A DNA stretch of 58,640 bases from Chloroflexota bacterium (GCA_022616275.1 JAKEFB010000077.1:1-58640); one strand, 5' to 3'. Counted from the stretch's first letter, positions 34,372 through 43,233 are shown. The notes: generated from the letters alone by a model not told the origin. Made by a program: numbers and translations.

Positions 34372-35330
34372 TATTGCGGCGGCCGGGTTAACGGCCGGCG
34401 ATTATCAGGGCCTGTTGTTTAACGACTCAGATGTGTACAAATGGTTGGAGGCCGTGGCCTATGATCTTACGCTCCACCCGGACCCGAAACTGGAGAAGAC
34501 GGCCGACGAAGTCATTGCCCTGCTGGCCGCCGCTCAGGCTGAAGACGGCTATCTCAATTCCTATTTCCAGCTCACGAAAAAGGAACGCTTTTCAGACCTG
34601 GAGTATGCTCACGAGTTATATTGCGCCGGGCATTTGATTGAAGCCGCCATAGCCCACCACCGGCCGGCGCGGCATCCAGATTCACCAGTTTGCTGCGGCA
34701 CGAATAAAAACTGCGGTGGCTGGCCAGCGTAATGTTGCCTTGAGCCTGTCTACCGATTATCCCTGGGATGGGCGAGTTCGAGTAATGATTGATGAAACTG
34801 ATGGGGAACAATGGATATTATCCCTGCGAATTCCAGGGTGGTGCGCCGGCGCGCAGTTGGCGGTCAACGGCCAACCCCTGCCGGCCCCTGGCGAGGGCAG
34901 ATATGCGGCCGTCGAGCGCGCCTGGAGACCTGGCGATATGGTCGAGTTAAATCTACCGATGGCTCCCAGGTTTATCCGGCCGCACCCCTACATGGGCGAC
35001 CTGCGCGGCTGTGTGGCCATTGAGCGTGGACCGCTGGTCTACTGCTTTGAGGCGGTTGACCAGGAAGCTGGCCTGGACCTTCGCCATATCAGCCTCTCGA
35101 CTGAAGCAGGTTTGCAGGCCAATTGGCAAGACGAATTGCTGGAGGGCGCCGTCACAGTGACAACGGCCGGCGTTCTATCTGACCTGAGCAACTGGACCAA
35201 TCAGATTTACCGGCCGCAAGAGCCGGCACGCTCGCCGCAGAGGCCCATCCACCTGATCGCCGTGCCGTATTTTGCCTGGGCTAACCGTGGCGCAGGCGCG
35301 ATGCGGGTCTGGGTTCCATCTGAGGATTAG
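34372..35330 (+). pseudogene. GH127 beta-L-arabinofuranosidase remnant
   Basis: The frame from about 34372 reads AAGLTAGDYQGLLFNDSDVY and on to HLIEAAIAHH, matching residues about 60-152 of the intact GH127 protein at 21756. Near 34665 it jumps to another frame, GIQIHQFAAAR then VALSLSTDYPWDGRV, matching from about residue 408 to the end. The first 60 residues, and some 255 residues holding all catalytic Glu and Cys positions, are gone. The homology begins right beside the LacI-2 promoter, so the gene was probably once driven by the same control region, as its intact twin is by that of LacI-1. Confidence 0.88.
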
Positions 35331-35367
35331 TTCCATTTCAAATGAACCGGGCTGTTTTATTTGGTAA

Positions 35368-35580
35368 TTCGACAAAAGGTTGAAAACGTGTTATGATTCT
35401 CCCGTTACTTGACTCGTCCGAAGATTAAGGCGCAGGCTTGCGATAGCAGAGTTGCCCTTTTTGTGATGGCGCAGCAATGCAGAGCAGACCGGCGCTTTTT
35501 TATTTGGACGAGACTGTGCTAGTTTTGGCACATTTAGCCGGTTCACAACATTGTGGACCAAAGTGGAGATAGATAGTTCG
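35368..35580 (+). promoter_or_regulatory. Promoter and long leader of the RRM protein gene
   Basis: TTCGAC (35368) and TATGAT (35392-35397) at 18-base spacing form a plausible promoter. About 180 bases of leader follow, with two T-runs (35458-35462 and 35496-35502) and short inverted repeats such as CGCA/TGCG. Long leaders are usual for cold-inducible RNA-binding protein genes; that this one is cold-regulated is inference. Confidence 0.4.
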
Positions 35581-35889
35581 ATGAATATTTACGTTGGTAA
35601 CCTGTCCTTTGATACAACCGAAGAGGACCTGCAAAATGCCTTTAGTAGCTACGGAACGATTACGTCAGTAGCGATTATCAAGGACAAGTTCAGCGGGGAA
35701 TCAAGAGGCTTTGGCTTTGTGGAAATGTCCAGCAATACCGAGGCCCGGAAAGCAATTGAAGGGCTCGGCGGCACCGAGTTGCGGGGACGCACCCTGAACG
35801 TTAACGAGGCCCGCCCTCGTGAAGAGCGTGGTGGCGGCGGCGACCGCAACCGCGGCTACAACGATCGCGGCTCTCGCCGTAACCGCTAA
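35581..35889 (+). CDS. Small RRM RNA-binding protein
   Basis: ATG 35581 gives 102 residues; the frame upstream has no family similarity. One RNA recognition motif fills residues 1-80, with RNP2 IYVGNL at 3-8 and RNP1 RGFGFVEM near 42-49, both with the aromatic residues that stack on RNA bases. The tail (81-102) is Arg/Gly/Asn-rich. This is the layout of bacterial cold- and stress-induced Rbp proteins, first known in cyanobacteria. A strong terminator follows, so it is a single-gene unit. Confidence 0.93.
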   Translation: MNIYVGNLSFDTTEEDLQNAFSSYGTITSVAIIKDKFSGESRGFGFVEMSSNTEARKAIEGLGGTELRGRTLNVNEARPREERGGGGDRNRGYNDRGSRRNR

Positions 35890-35921
35890 ACAACCGGTTC
35901 ATACCGTCGTTGTTTGACGAC

Positions 35922-35959
35922 AAAGACCCCAGGGGTTATCAAACCCCTGGGGTCTTTTT
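35922..35959 (+). terminator. Strong Rho-independent terminator
   Basis: AAAGACCCCAGGGGTT (35922-35937) pairs perfectly over 16 bp with AACCCCTGGGGTCTTT, with a 4-base loop, and ends in TTTTT. It terminates the RRM gene. Confidence 0.9.
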
Positions 35960-36063
35960 ATTGTCTGGCTGAATGTGACAAACGTCACCAGGTAAACGGC
36001 CGTTCTACACTTACGAGCCAGCCGCCAATCCACCTATGATTAATCTCAGTAGATCTAAAATCG

Positions 36064-36139
36064 CTAGCATAGTGCCTGGCACGGGGCAGAACCACTCTGG
36101 TTAATCCAAGGCTGTTTGCCCCGTGCCAGGCACTGCTAG
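36064..36139. repeat. Long inverted repeat AGTGCCTGGCACGGGGCA
   Basis: The 18-base arms at 36071-36088 and 36117-36134 are exact reverse complements around a 28-base loop, with partial extension to CTAGCA/GCTAG outside. It lies just before the ribosome site of the next gene. A near copy of one arm occurs at 44467-44485, so it is probably a dispersed, MITE- or REP-like element. Confidence 0.8.
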
Positions 36140-36159
36140 AGTAGTATGGAGAGGCAACA

Positions 36160-36687
36160 ATGACGATTCAACTGACAACTGAGCAAGTGTGGCAAGCAAT
36201 CGAAAAGGAACTGTTTGCCGTCATCGGCATGGTCACTGCCCGAAACGAGGCGCGCACCGTGGGCGTAGTTTACGTGGTACGTAATCACAAGCTATATATT
36301 GGGACAGATACCGATTCGTGGAAGGCACGCCACGTTGCCGGCAATCCCCACGTATCTATAACTATTCCCATTGCCAAGCGCATCCCCTTTATGCCGTGGA
36401 TCAAGATACCGGCCGCCACCATCACCTTTTCCGGTATAGCCCGCGTCCTGGAACCGGACGAGACCCCGCCCGAACTATTGCAGGCGTTGTTCCGGGGTCT
36501 GGCTAACGATAGTTCATTAATGGCCAACTCATGCCTGATTGAAGTAACGCCGGAAAAAGAGTTTGTTACCTATGGCGTAGGCATGCCCTTGCTACAAATG
36601 CGCTACCCGGAAAAGGCCCGCGGCCGGGCCGCTGTCGCCTCAAATGGACAGGAACTCCTGGAAAGGATAACTCACTTACCCGGTTGA
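36160..36687 (+). CDS. Pyridoxamine-phosphate-oxidase-like flavin-binding protein
   Basis: The 175-residue protein is a split-barrel of the PNPOx-like group: the N-terminal helix TTEQVWQAIEKE, strands AVIGMVTARNEAR, GVVYVVRNHKLYIGT, the SWKARHVAGNPHVSI block (residues 54-68) that in the family places FMN, and FSGIARVLEP. Such proteins bind FMN or F420 and reduce or sense small molecules; the substrate is unknown. GAGAGG lies 5 bases before the ATG. The gene ends 16 bases inside the convergent beta-mannosidase gene. Confidence 0.8.
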   Translation: MTIQLTTEQVWQAIEKELFAVIGMVTARNEARTVGVVYVVRNHKLYIGTDTDSWKARHVAGNPHVSITIPIAKRIPFMPWIKIPAATITFSGIARVLEPDETPPELLQALFRGLANDSSLMANSCLIEVTPEKEFVTYGVGMPLLQMRYPEKARGRAAVASNGQELLERITHLPG

Positions 36688-39155
36688 TACGTGTCGGCCA
36701 GCGAGTAGACGCGTAGGGCTTCTTGAATTTGTTCCCTCGCCGGGTTGCCGTCACAGGTAACGGTCACCACGGCCGGTTTATCCGGCCGCAGGTGAACGAA
36801 GTTATCGGAAAAGCGGGCCTCGTAACCCTCCAGCGCCAGCCAGGTCCATAGGGCCGGCTTTTGGGCGGTAAGCGTCACCTGGTAGCGGCCGTCCCCCACT
36901 GCCATCACCTCGGCCTGGATTTCCGGCTCTTCCAATTCCAGGTGCTTGGGCCGGGCCAGCAGGACCAGGTTGTCGGAGACGGGCTGTCCGTCTACGGCCA
37001 GCTCCAACCATAGAAGCAAATTGCGGGGGGTGAAACGGCCGATAGCCTCGGCCAGGTCCAGCGCGGCCACCAGCGTGTTTTGCCGGGCCGGAATCAAGCC
37101 CGTGAGCCGGCCGCCGTCCACTACCTCTCCTCCGGCCGTCGTCAGCAGCCAGCCTATCTCGCCGGTCACGTCTTCCAGGCGGTCGCTGGTCAGGTGGACC
37201 TCAACCGCGCCCCGGTCCAGATCTTCCAGCCCGGAAACCAGCAGGGAGGCGTAGAAGCGCCGGGCCAGGTAGTGGAGGGCTTTCCACCGGCCGTAATAGT
37301 CCAGCGACGACCAACTGGCCACCGGCCAGCAATCGTTAATCTGCCAGTACAGCGTGCCCATGCCGCGCGGCATGGTGCGCCGCCAATGCTCGACGGCATA
37401 TTTCATAGCTATGCCCTGGACGATCTGGCTCAGCCACAACGTCATCTCGAACGAGGTGGGCATGCGGAACCAATCCAGCAAATAATGGATGATCGTCTGG
37501 TTGCCGATGCCGCTGCGCTGGTGGTGCTCCATGACCGGGCTGGTGATGTTGCGGTCGGCCGGTTCGGTAAAGCCATAAACGGTGCGCGGCTCGGGGAAGG
37601 ACTGGAAGCCAAACTCGCTGTTGAAACGGTGCCGGCAGGTGCGGTAAAACTCAAACGGCTGCCGGCCGTGCCAGACGTCCCAGATGTGGGCATCGCCCCA
37701 TTGGGGGTTGTTCCACTCCAGGCGGTTGCCCAGCGGGCTGTGCGGGCTGGACGGCCAGTAGTCGCGCTCTGGGTCCAGTTGGGCCACCAGGTCAGGCAGC
37801 AGGCGGTCAAAGAGCCTGCTGTAATCCTGCCAGCTCATCGTCGTGGCCGTCCATTCGTCGCCGACCAGCCCCTGTTCCAGCTCGTTGTTGCCGCACCACA
37901 GGGCGATAGAGGGGTGATGGCGCAGCCGGCCGACGTTGTCCTCAACCTCGCGCCGGACGTTATCCAGCCAGGCCTCGTCAAAGGTGGGGTACGTGGCGCA
38001 GGCAAAGACGAAATCCTGCCAGACGCACAGGCCCAGCTCGTCGCACAGGTCGTAAAAGCGCTCTTCTTCATAGATACCGCCGCCCCAGACGCGGAGCATA
38101 TTCATGTTGGCCGCGGCTGCATCGCCCAGCAGTTGGGCGTACCGTTCGGGCGTAACGCGGTTCAGGAAGCTATCAGCCGGGATCCAGTTGGCCCCTTTGG
38201 CAAAGAAAGGCAGGCCGTTGGCCACAAATTGGAAGCTTTCACCCCACTGGTCAGGCTGGCGGTCCAGGCGCAGCGTGCGCAGGCCGATGCGCCGGCCGGC
38301 GCTGTCCAATTCGTTACCAACCACGTCCAGGAGGCTTAACTTGATCTCATACAGCGGCTGGTCGCCCATCCCGTTGGGCCACCAGAGCTGGGGATTGTTG
38401 ACCTGGATGGTGACAGTCGCCACATCGCCCTCGACCGGCACCTGCTTGTTGTCGCTGGCCGCGCCGGCCCGCCCGAAGCTGTATCGCAGCGCCAGGGAAC
38501 TGGCCCGTACCCTTTCCACAGCAACCCGGCCGGTTACTACAACGTTCCCGTCCGGCTGGTGCTCTTGCCGGATGTGTACATCGGCGATGCGGGCGTTGTC
38601 AAAAGCGAGCAGCCTGATCTCGCGCCAGATACCGCAGGTAACCAGCTTTGGCCCCCAGTCCCAGCCAAAGCTGCACGGCTCTTTGCGCAGCCAGTTGCCG
38701 CCCGGCAGCTTGTCGCGGGTCCAGGCCGGCAAAAAGCGCTCGGCCAGACATTGCTGGCCGTAACGCAGGGCCGAGGCCAAGTGGACTTCGATCTCGTTCT
38801 GGCCAGGGCGCAGCGCGCGTTTAACGTCAAATTCCCAGGTGCGGAACATGTTGTTGCTGCGGCCGATTTCCTGGCCGTTGATAGCAATGGTCGCCAGCGT
38901 GTCCAGCCCTTCGCAGCGCAACAAGACCCGCTCGTGGGCCGGAAAGCCGGCCGGCACGGTAAACGTCCGCCGGTAGACCCAATCCGTCTCGCCGACCCAC
39001 TGCACGTCCAGCTCGTTCGTCCGGTAAAAGGGGTCAGGGATCCGGCCGGCGGCCAATAAATCGGTGTGGGCGCAGCCGGGAACGACGGCCGGGAGCACCT
39101 CATCCTGGCCCACCTGCGCCAATTGCCAATCGCCGCTTAAAGAGATGTATTCCAT
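36672..39155 (-). CDS. GH2 beta-mannosidase
   Basis: The 827-residue cytoplasmic enzyme has the five-domain layout of family 2 beta-mannosidases: N-terminal jelly roll with WVYRRTF (59-65) and the subfamily block EPCSFGWDWGPKL (159-171), an immunoglobulin-like domain, the catalytic barrel with acid/base Glu425 (WCGNNELEQG) and nucleophile Glu514 (FNSEFGFQSFP), and two C-terminal beta domains. It removes terminal beta-D-mannose from mannan or N-glycan fragments. It stands alone, facing the PNPOx-like gene, with a 16-base tail overlap. No LacI-type palindrome is seen in front of it. Confidence 0.92.
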   Translation of the reverse strand: MEYISLSGDWQLAQVGQDEVLPAVVPGCAHTDLLAAGRIPDPFYRTNELDVQWVGETDWVYRRTFTVPAGFPAHERVLLRCEGLDTLATIAINGQEIGRSNNMFRTWEFDVKRALRPGQNEIEVHLASALRYGQQCLAERFLPAWTRDKLPGGNWLRKEPCSFGWDWGPKLVTCGIWREIRLLAFDNARIADVHIRQEHQPDGNVVVTGRVAVERVRASSLALRYSFGRAGAASDNKQVPVEGDVATVTIQVNNPQLWWPNGMGDQPLYEIKLSLLDVVGNELDSAGRRIGLRTLRLDRQPDQWGESFQFVANGLPFFAKGANWIPADSFLNRVTPERYAQLLGDAAAANMNMLRVWGGGIYEEERFYDLCDELGLCVWQDFVFACATYPTFDEAWLDNVRREVEDNVGRLRHHPSIALWCGNNELEQGLVGDEWTATTMSWQDYSRLFDRLLPDLVAQLDPERDYWPSSPHSPLGNRLEWNNPQWGDAHIWDVWHGRQPFEFYRTCRHRFNSEFGFQSFPEPRTVYGFTEPADRNITSPVMEHHQRSGIGNQTIIHYLLDWFRMPTSFEMTLWLSQIVQGIAMKYAVEHWRRTMPRGMGTLYWQINDCWPVASWSSLDYYGRWKALHYLARRFYASLLVSGLEDLDRGAVEVHLTSDRLEDVTGEIGWLLTTAGGEVVDGGRLTGLIPARQNTLVAALDLAEAIGRFTPRNLLLWLELAVDGQPVSDNLVLLARPKHLELEEPEIQAEVMAVGDGRYQVTLTAQKPALWTWLALEGYEARFSDNFVHLRPDKPAVVTVTCDGNPAREQIQEALRVYSLADTYQPGK

Positions 39156-39267
39156 AACAAGTTCCTTGAATGGTTGTGGTTACCTTGGGCCGCGTTGTCT
39201 TGTTCAACCCATCTTCAGTTTAACGAGATTCACCAGCCTTGACGAGAATTCCCCTGGCAACTTGGGG

Positions 39268-39273
39268 TATAAT
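39268..39273 (+). promoter_or_regulatory. Possible -10 box before the retropepsin pair
   Basis: TATAAT at 39268-39273 lies about 65 bases before the gene start. A TTGACG at 39239 is 23 bases away, which is too far for a standard promoter, and CCCC/GGGG (39251-39254 and 39264-39267) flank the spacer as a short hairpin. An activator-dependent promoter would fit. Confidence 0.35.
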
Positions 39274-39336
39274 CCAATGAATAAATATTGTTTTATGATT
39301 CTTAAAACAGGTAACTGCTAACAGGTGGAGGGTAAG

Positions 39337-39615
39337 ATGCGCTGGTCAGAGGTTAGAACAACATATCCGGATCAATGGTTGGTGATTGAAGCCCTGGAAG
39401 CTCACACGGAAGATGACCGGCGAGTGCTGGAGCGGATTTCGGTGGTCGAGACTTGCACCGATGGCCCGGCCGCCATGCAACGCTACCGCCAACTACACCA
39501 GGAATATCCATCACGAGAGTTTTACTTTGTCCACACCGGCCGTGAAACGCTGGATATTCGAGAAAGACAGTGGCTGGGCATTCGGAGGAACTATGCAGCT
39601 AATAGTGCAAGATGA
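39337..39615 (+). CDS. Small conserved protein paired with a retropepsin-like protease
   Basis: ATG 39337 is chosen (92 residues) because GGAGGG lies 6 bases upstream; a GTG four codons earlier overlaps that site. The soluble protein has YPDQWLVIEALEAHTEDDR, then AAMQRYRQLHQEYPSREFYF, VHTGRETLDI and QWLGIRR. I know this as a short uncharacterised family that travels with retropepsin-like genes in Chloroflexota and cyanobacteria. Its end overlaps the next start by 23 bases, so the two are almost certainly co-translated. Whether it is inhibitor, substrate or partner is unknown; a toxin-antitoxin-like relation is one possibility. Confidence 0.75.
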   Translation: MRWSEVRTTYPDQWLVIEALEAHTEDDRRVLERISVVETCTDGPAAMQRYRQLHQEYPSREFYFVHTGRETLDIRERQWLGIRRNYAANSAR

Positions 39616-39976
39616 CCTCCCTTTTACTACGGTGAAAGTAGCCTATGCAAGGATGGAGATCGAAGTACCAGACGTATTGATAGATACAGGTTCCGCCACC
39701 ACGGTGTTGGCGGCCGACATCGTCGCCTCGATAGGCATTATACCGGAGCCGTCTGATTTGTTGTATACCATTCGGGGTGTTGGTGGCACAGAGGTTGTTT
39801 TCGTGCGCCGGTTGGAGCGGTTGGCTGTTGGGAGCAAAAGTATAACCGGGTTGGAAGTAGAGATTGGCGGTATGGATTACGGTTTTCCAATCAACGGTAT
39901 CCTCGGTACGGATTTCTTGATCCAGGCAGGTACGATCATTAATTTGCGCGATATGCAATTACAGTTCGTTGATTGA
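39593..39976 (+). CDS. Retropepsin-like aspartic protease
   Basis: ATG 39593 gives 127 residues, with GGAGG 4 bases upstream. The catalytic motif VLIDTGSATTVLA (Asp31) and the later hydrophobic GILGTDFLIQAG (about residues 100-111) are the two marks of single-domain, homodimeric clan AA proteases. There is no signal peptide, so it is cytoplasmic. Its length is close to a retroviral protease monomer. It overlaps the small protein gene upstream. An inverted repeat starts at its stop codon. Confidence 0.85.
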   Translation: MQLIVQDDLPFTTVKVAYARMEIEVPDVLIDTGSATTVLAADIVASIGIIPEPSDLLYTIRGVGGTEVVFVRRLERLAVGSKSITGLEVEIGGMDYGFPINGILGTDFLIQAGTIINLRDMQLQFVD

Positions 39977-40004
39977 TCAGTACCAACTTGGTATAGAACT
40001 GATC
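39975..40004. repeat. Nested inverted repeat between retropepsin and MalT-like genes
   Basis: GATCAGT (39975-39981) pairs with ACTGATC (39998-40004), and ACCAA pairs with TTGGT inside. There is no T-run. It lies 50 bases before the regulator start, so an operator or weak terminator are both possible. Confidence 0.5.
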
Positions 40005-40054
40005 GTAAAGCTAATTTACATAATGAGCTGTGGTGTGTGTTTTATCATTGCTCT

Positions 40055-42760
40055 ATGTCTACGCCAATTTTAGCCACTAAGCTTTATATCCCCCCACCTC
40101 GGCCTAAAGTTGTCCTACGCCCCCGCCTGATCGAGCGGCTGAACGAGGGTCTGGGCCAAAACCAGGGTTTTGGTCGCAAACTGACCCTCATCTCTGCCCC
40201 CGCCGGCTTTGGCAAAACCACGCTGGTCAGCGAATGGGTCGCCGGTTGCCAGCGACCGGCTGCCTGGCTGTCACTGGACGAAGGGGATAACGACCCCACC
40301 CGTTTTCTGGCTTACCTCGTCGCTGCTTTGCAGACGCTTGCCCTGAGCGGAGTCGAAGGGATGGCGGCGACTATTGGACAAGGGGTATTGGGTGTGCTCC
40401 AATCCCCTCAACCACCGCCAACCGAATCAATTCTGACAGCCTTGCTCAATGAAATCACCGCCCTCCCAAACAATTTCGTCCTTGTCCTTGACGATTATCA
40501 CGTGATTGAGGCCAATCCGATTGACCATGCCCTCACTTTTCTGCTCGAGCACCTGCCACCCCAGATGCACCTGGTCATCGCCACCCGTGAGGATCCACAG
40601 CTACCCCTGGCCCGGTTACGCGGCCGGGGCCAACTGGCCGAACTGCGGGCCACAGAGTTGCGTTTTACCCGCTCCGAAGCCGCCGAATTTCTCAACCAGG
40701 TGATGGGCCTCAACCTCTCGGCGGAAAACATCGCCGCCCTGGAGACCCGCACCGAAGGCTGGATTGCCGGCCTGCAACTCGCCGCGATTTCCATGAAGGG
40801 GTATGAAGATATCACCAGTTTCGTCAAATCTTTCACCGGCAGCCACCATTTCGTGATGGACTACCTGGTTGAAGAAGTCCTGAAGCAGCAGTCTGAAAGC
40901 GTTCAGAATTTCTTGCTGCGCACGTCTATCCTCGACCGCCTGTGCGGCCCCTTGTGTGACGCCGTTCTGCACAGGGATGCCGGCCGGCATCCCCCCCCGC
41001 CTGCTTCCGGGCAAGAAACGCTGGAATATCTCGAACGCACCAACCTGTTCATCATCCCCCTGGACAACGAGCGGCGCTGGTACCGTTATCACCATCTCTT
41101 TGCCGAGTTGCTGCGGCAGCGACTCCACCAGAGTATCGCCTCATCACCAGGGGATGCGGAAAGCCGCGTACACGAATTGCACATCCGTGCCAGCCAGTGG
41201 TACGAAGACAATGGTCTGGACATAGAAGCTTTTCACCATGCCGCGGCCGCTAATGATATTGAGCGCGCCGAGCGTCTGATGGATGGAAGGGGAATTCCCC
41301 TCCATTTTCGGGGGGCAGTGACGGCAATACTGGACTGGCTAGCTTCATTGCCGAAGTCAGTAATGGACGCCAGGCCCTCGTTGTGGTGGCGGTATGGCGC
41401 ATTGCTGCTGGTTATTGGTCAAACGACCGGCGTGGAAGAGAAACTAGATGCTGCGGAAGCTGCCCTGCAAGGCGCCGAAGCGGATAACCGACACCTTATC
41501 GGCCGAATTGCCGTCGCCAGGGCTGTCCTGGCTCTCACTCGCTACCAGGCAGAAACCATGCTCACTCAGTCACGCCGCGCCCTGGAGTATCTGCATCCCA
41601 ACAACCTGACTCTCCGCGCTAACGCGAATTGGACGATGGGGGTTGCCTACCTCTACCAGGGAGAGCGGGCCGCCGCCCGTCTGGCCCTTACTGAAGCCAT
41701 CGCTCTCAGCCAGGCAGCCGGAGATATCTTCACCACCATCCTGGCGACACTCGGCCTGGGCAACGTCCAGGAAGCAGAAAACCAGCTCCATCTGGCGGCC
41801 GAGATCTACCGGCGCGTCCTGCAACTGGCAGGCGATCAGCCGCTTCAGATTATCTACGAAGCGCATCTTGGCCTGGCCCGTATCCTCTACGAATGGAACG
41901 ATCTGGATGCCGCTGAACAGCACGGCCGACAGGGCCTCCACCTGGCGCGGCAGTATGACCAGGTTATTGACCGATTCATTGTCTGTGAGGTGTTTCTGGC
42001 CCGCCTGAAACTGGCCCAGGGCGATGTGGCCGGCGCGGCCGCTATTCTCGCTCAAGCTAGTCAGTCCGCACGCCGGCAAAACTTTGTCTATCGCATCCCT
42101 GAAGTGGCGGCCGCGCAAGTGGTTATTCTGCTGCGCCAGGGCAATCTGGCGGCCGCCGCTCATCTGGCCCAAACGCACAACCTTCACCTTAGCCAGGCCC
42201 GTGTGTCCCTGGCCCAGGGAGATCCGGCCGCCGCGCTGGCGGCGCTGGAGCCATTGCGCCGGCAAATGGAGGCAAAGGAGTGGCAGGATGAACGGCTCAA
42301 GGTGATAGTGCTACAGGCGGTCGCTCACCAGGCGTACGGCGAAAAGGAGAAAGCTGTGCAACTGCTGGGGGACGCGCTGGCGCTGGCCGAGCCGGGCGGC
42401 TTCATCCGCATCTTTGTTGACGAAGGGATCCCGATGGCTCAGTTATTGTTCGAAGCGGCCGCTCAGGGGATGATGCCGGACTATATTGGTAAGTTGCTGG
42501 CTGTCTTTGAAGTTGAGGAGCAGAAGAACGCCGATACCTCTCATCTGCCCTCTGCCCAATCCCTTATCGAGCCACTCAGCCAGCGCGAGTTAGAAGTCCT
42601 ACAACTCATTGCCCAGGGACTCTCGAATCATGAGATTGGCGAGCGGCTTTTCCTCGCTCTGGATACGGTCAAAGGGCACAACCGCAGAATTTATGACAAA
42701 CTGCACGTGCAAAGGCGTACCGAAGCGGTAGCCCGCGCCCGCGAGCTAGGTTTGTTGTAA
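40055..42760 (+). CDS. MalT-like LuxR family ATP-dependent regulator
   Basis: ATG 40055 gives 901 residues starting MSTPILATKLYIPPPRPK, the usual opening of this group. A STAND NTPase domain has the P-loop SAPAGFGKTTL (47-57), LVLDDYHVIE (Walker B) and VIATREDPQLPLARLR. A long helical-repeat region follows (about 390-800). The LuxR helix-turn-helix is at about 835-900 (LSQRELEVLQLIAQGLSNHE). These proteins activate transcription when an inducer and ATP bind. Residues near 95-103 (ALSGVEGMA) are encoded by a palindromic repeat at 40341-40360, an insertion in the NTPase domain. The targets are unknown. Confidence 0.92.
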   Translation: MSTPILATKLYIPPPRPKVVLRPRLIERLNEGLGQNQGFGRKLTLISAPAGFGKTTLVSEWVAGCQRPAAWLSLDEGDNDPTRFLAYLVAALQTLALSGVEGMAATIGQGVLGVLQSPQPPPTESILTALLNEITALPNNFVLVLDDYHVIEANPIDHALTFLLEHLPPQMHLVIATREDPQLPLARLRGRGQLAELRATELRFTRSEAAEFLNQVMGLNLSAENIAALETRTEGWIAGLQLAAISMKGYEDITSFVKSFTGSHHFVMDYLVEEVLKQQSESVQNFLLRTSILDRLCGPLCDAVLHRDAGRHPPPPASGQETLEYLERTNLFIIPLDNERRWYRYHHLFAELLRQRLHQSIASSPGDAESRVHELHIRASQWYEDNGLDIEAFHHAAAANDIERAERLMDGRGIPLHFRGAVTAILDWLASLPKSVMDARPSLWWRYGALLLVIGQTTGVEEKLDAAEAALQGAEADNRHLIGRIAVARAVLALTRYQAETMLTQSRRALEYLHPNNLTLRANANWTMGVAYLYQGERAAARLALTEAIALSQAAGDIFTTILATLGLGNVQEAENQLHLAAEIYRRVLQLAGDQPLQIIYEAHLGLARILYEWNDLDAAEQHGRQGLHLARQYDQVIDRFIVCEVFLARLKLAQGDVAGAAAILAQASQSARRQNFVYRIPEVAAAQVVILLRQGNLAAAAHLAQTHNLHLSQARVSLAQGDPAAALAALEPLRRQMEAKEWQDERLKVIVLQAVAHQAYGEKEKAVQLLGDALALAEPGGFIRIFVDEGIPMAQLLFEAAAQGMMPDYIGKLLAVFEVEEQKNADTSHLPSAQSLIEPLSQRELEVLQLIAQGLSNHEIGERLFLALDTVKGHNRRIYDKLHVQRRTEAVARARELGLL
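40341..40360. repeat. CCCTGAGCGGAGTCGAAGGG element inside the regulator gene
   Basis: This 20-base sequence is a widely dispersed bacterial repeat type (imperfect palindrome of CCCT-GAGC and GTCGAAGGG form). Here it is in frame and encodes LSGVEG in the MalT-like protein. Confidence 0.65.
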
Positions 42761-42925
42761 CTGCAGGCGATAGTATTCCTCAACAGTCGCTCCCCCAACC
42801 ATTCAAAACAACACCTCCAGGCAACACCAAAGTGTCTATACGCCAACACTAAGTTGCAGGCATACTACTTGTACCTTGAGCAGGCGGCGCAGCGTGTGAT
42901 GAGCGGCCACAACAGGTACAGGATC

Positions 42926-43198
42926 ATGGCTAACGAACTGAACTCAAAGAGTGGTCCAGGTGAACCAACGGTCTATCAAATCAGGATCAGAGGGCATCTG
43001 GGCGCTGGGTGGGCAGAGTGGTTTGGGGGCCTGACCATCACGCTGGATGACAACGGCGAGACGCTTTTAACCGGCCCGATCGTTGACCAGGCCGCGCTGC
43101 ATGGATTGCTCAAAAAGGTGCGTGATTTGGGAATGCCGTTGGTCTCGGTCAATAGCGTCAAACCCGGCCAGGCAGATGTGCCAGAGGTCAAACCATGA
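42926..43198 (+). CDS. Small conserved hypothetical protein
   Basis: The start at ATG 42926 (90 residues, MANELNSKSG) is chosen over an upstream TTG because conserved similarity begins about residue 14. The core is VYQIRIRGHLGAGWAEWFGG, then LTITLDDNGETLLTGP, VVDQAALHGLLKKVRDLG and PLVSV. I recall this as a common short Chloroflexota protein, often beside LuxR regulators or DUF4386 genes. It is soluble, beta-rich, without cysteines. Function unknown. It is followed at 36 bases by a membrane-protein gene and may share its transcript. Confidence 0.7.
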   Translation: MANELNSKSGPGEPTVYQIRIRGHLGAGWAEWFGGLTITLDDNGETLLTGPIVDQAALHGLLKKVRDLGMPLVSVNSVKPGQADVPEVKP

Positions 43199-43233
43199 AA
43201 CTCGTCCATATCGTTAGAAAAGGAGAAGAGTAA

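Noticed and set aside
34415-35330. Programmed frameshift joining the two GH127 frames
   Set aside because: About 255 residues including every catalytic residue are missing at the junction; this is a deletion, not a slip.
37080-38339. 419-codon plus-strand frame opposite the beta-mannosidase
   Set aside because: Antisense frame without family similarity; the minus-strand gene has all catalytic motifs.
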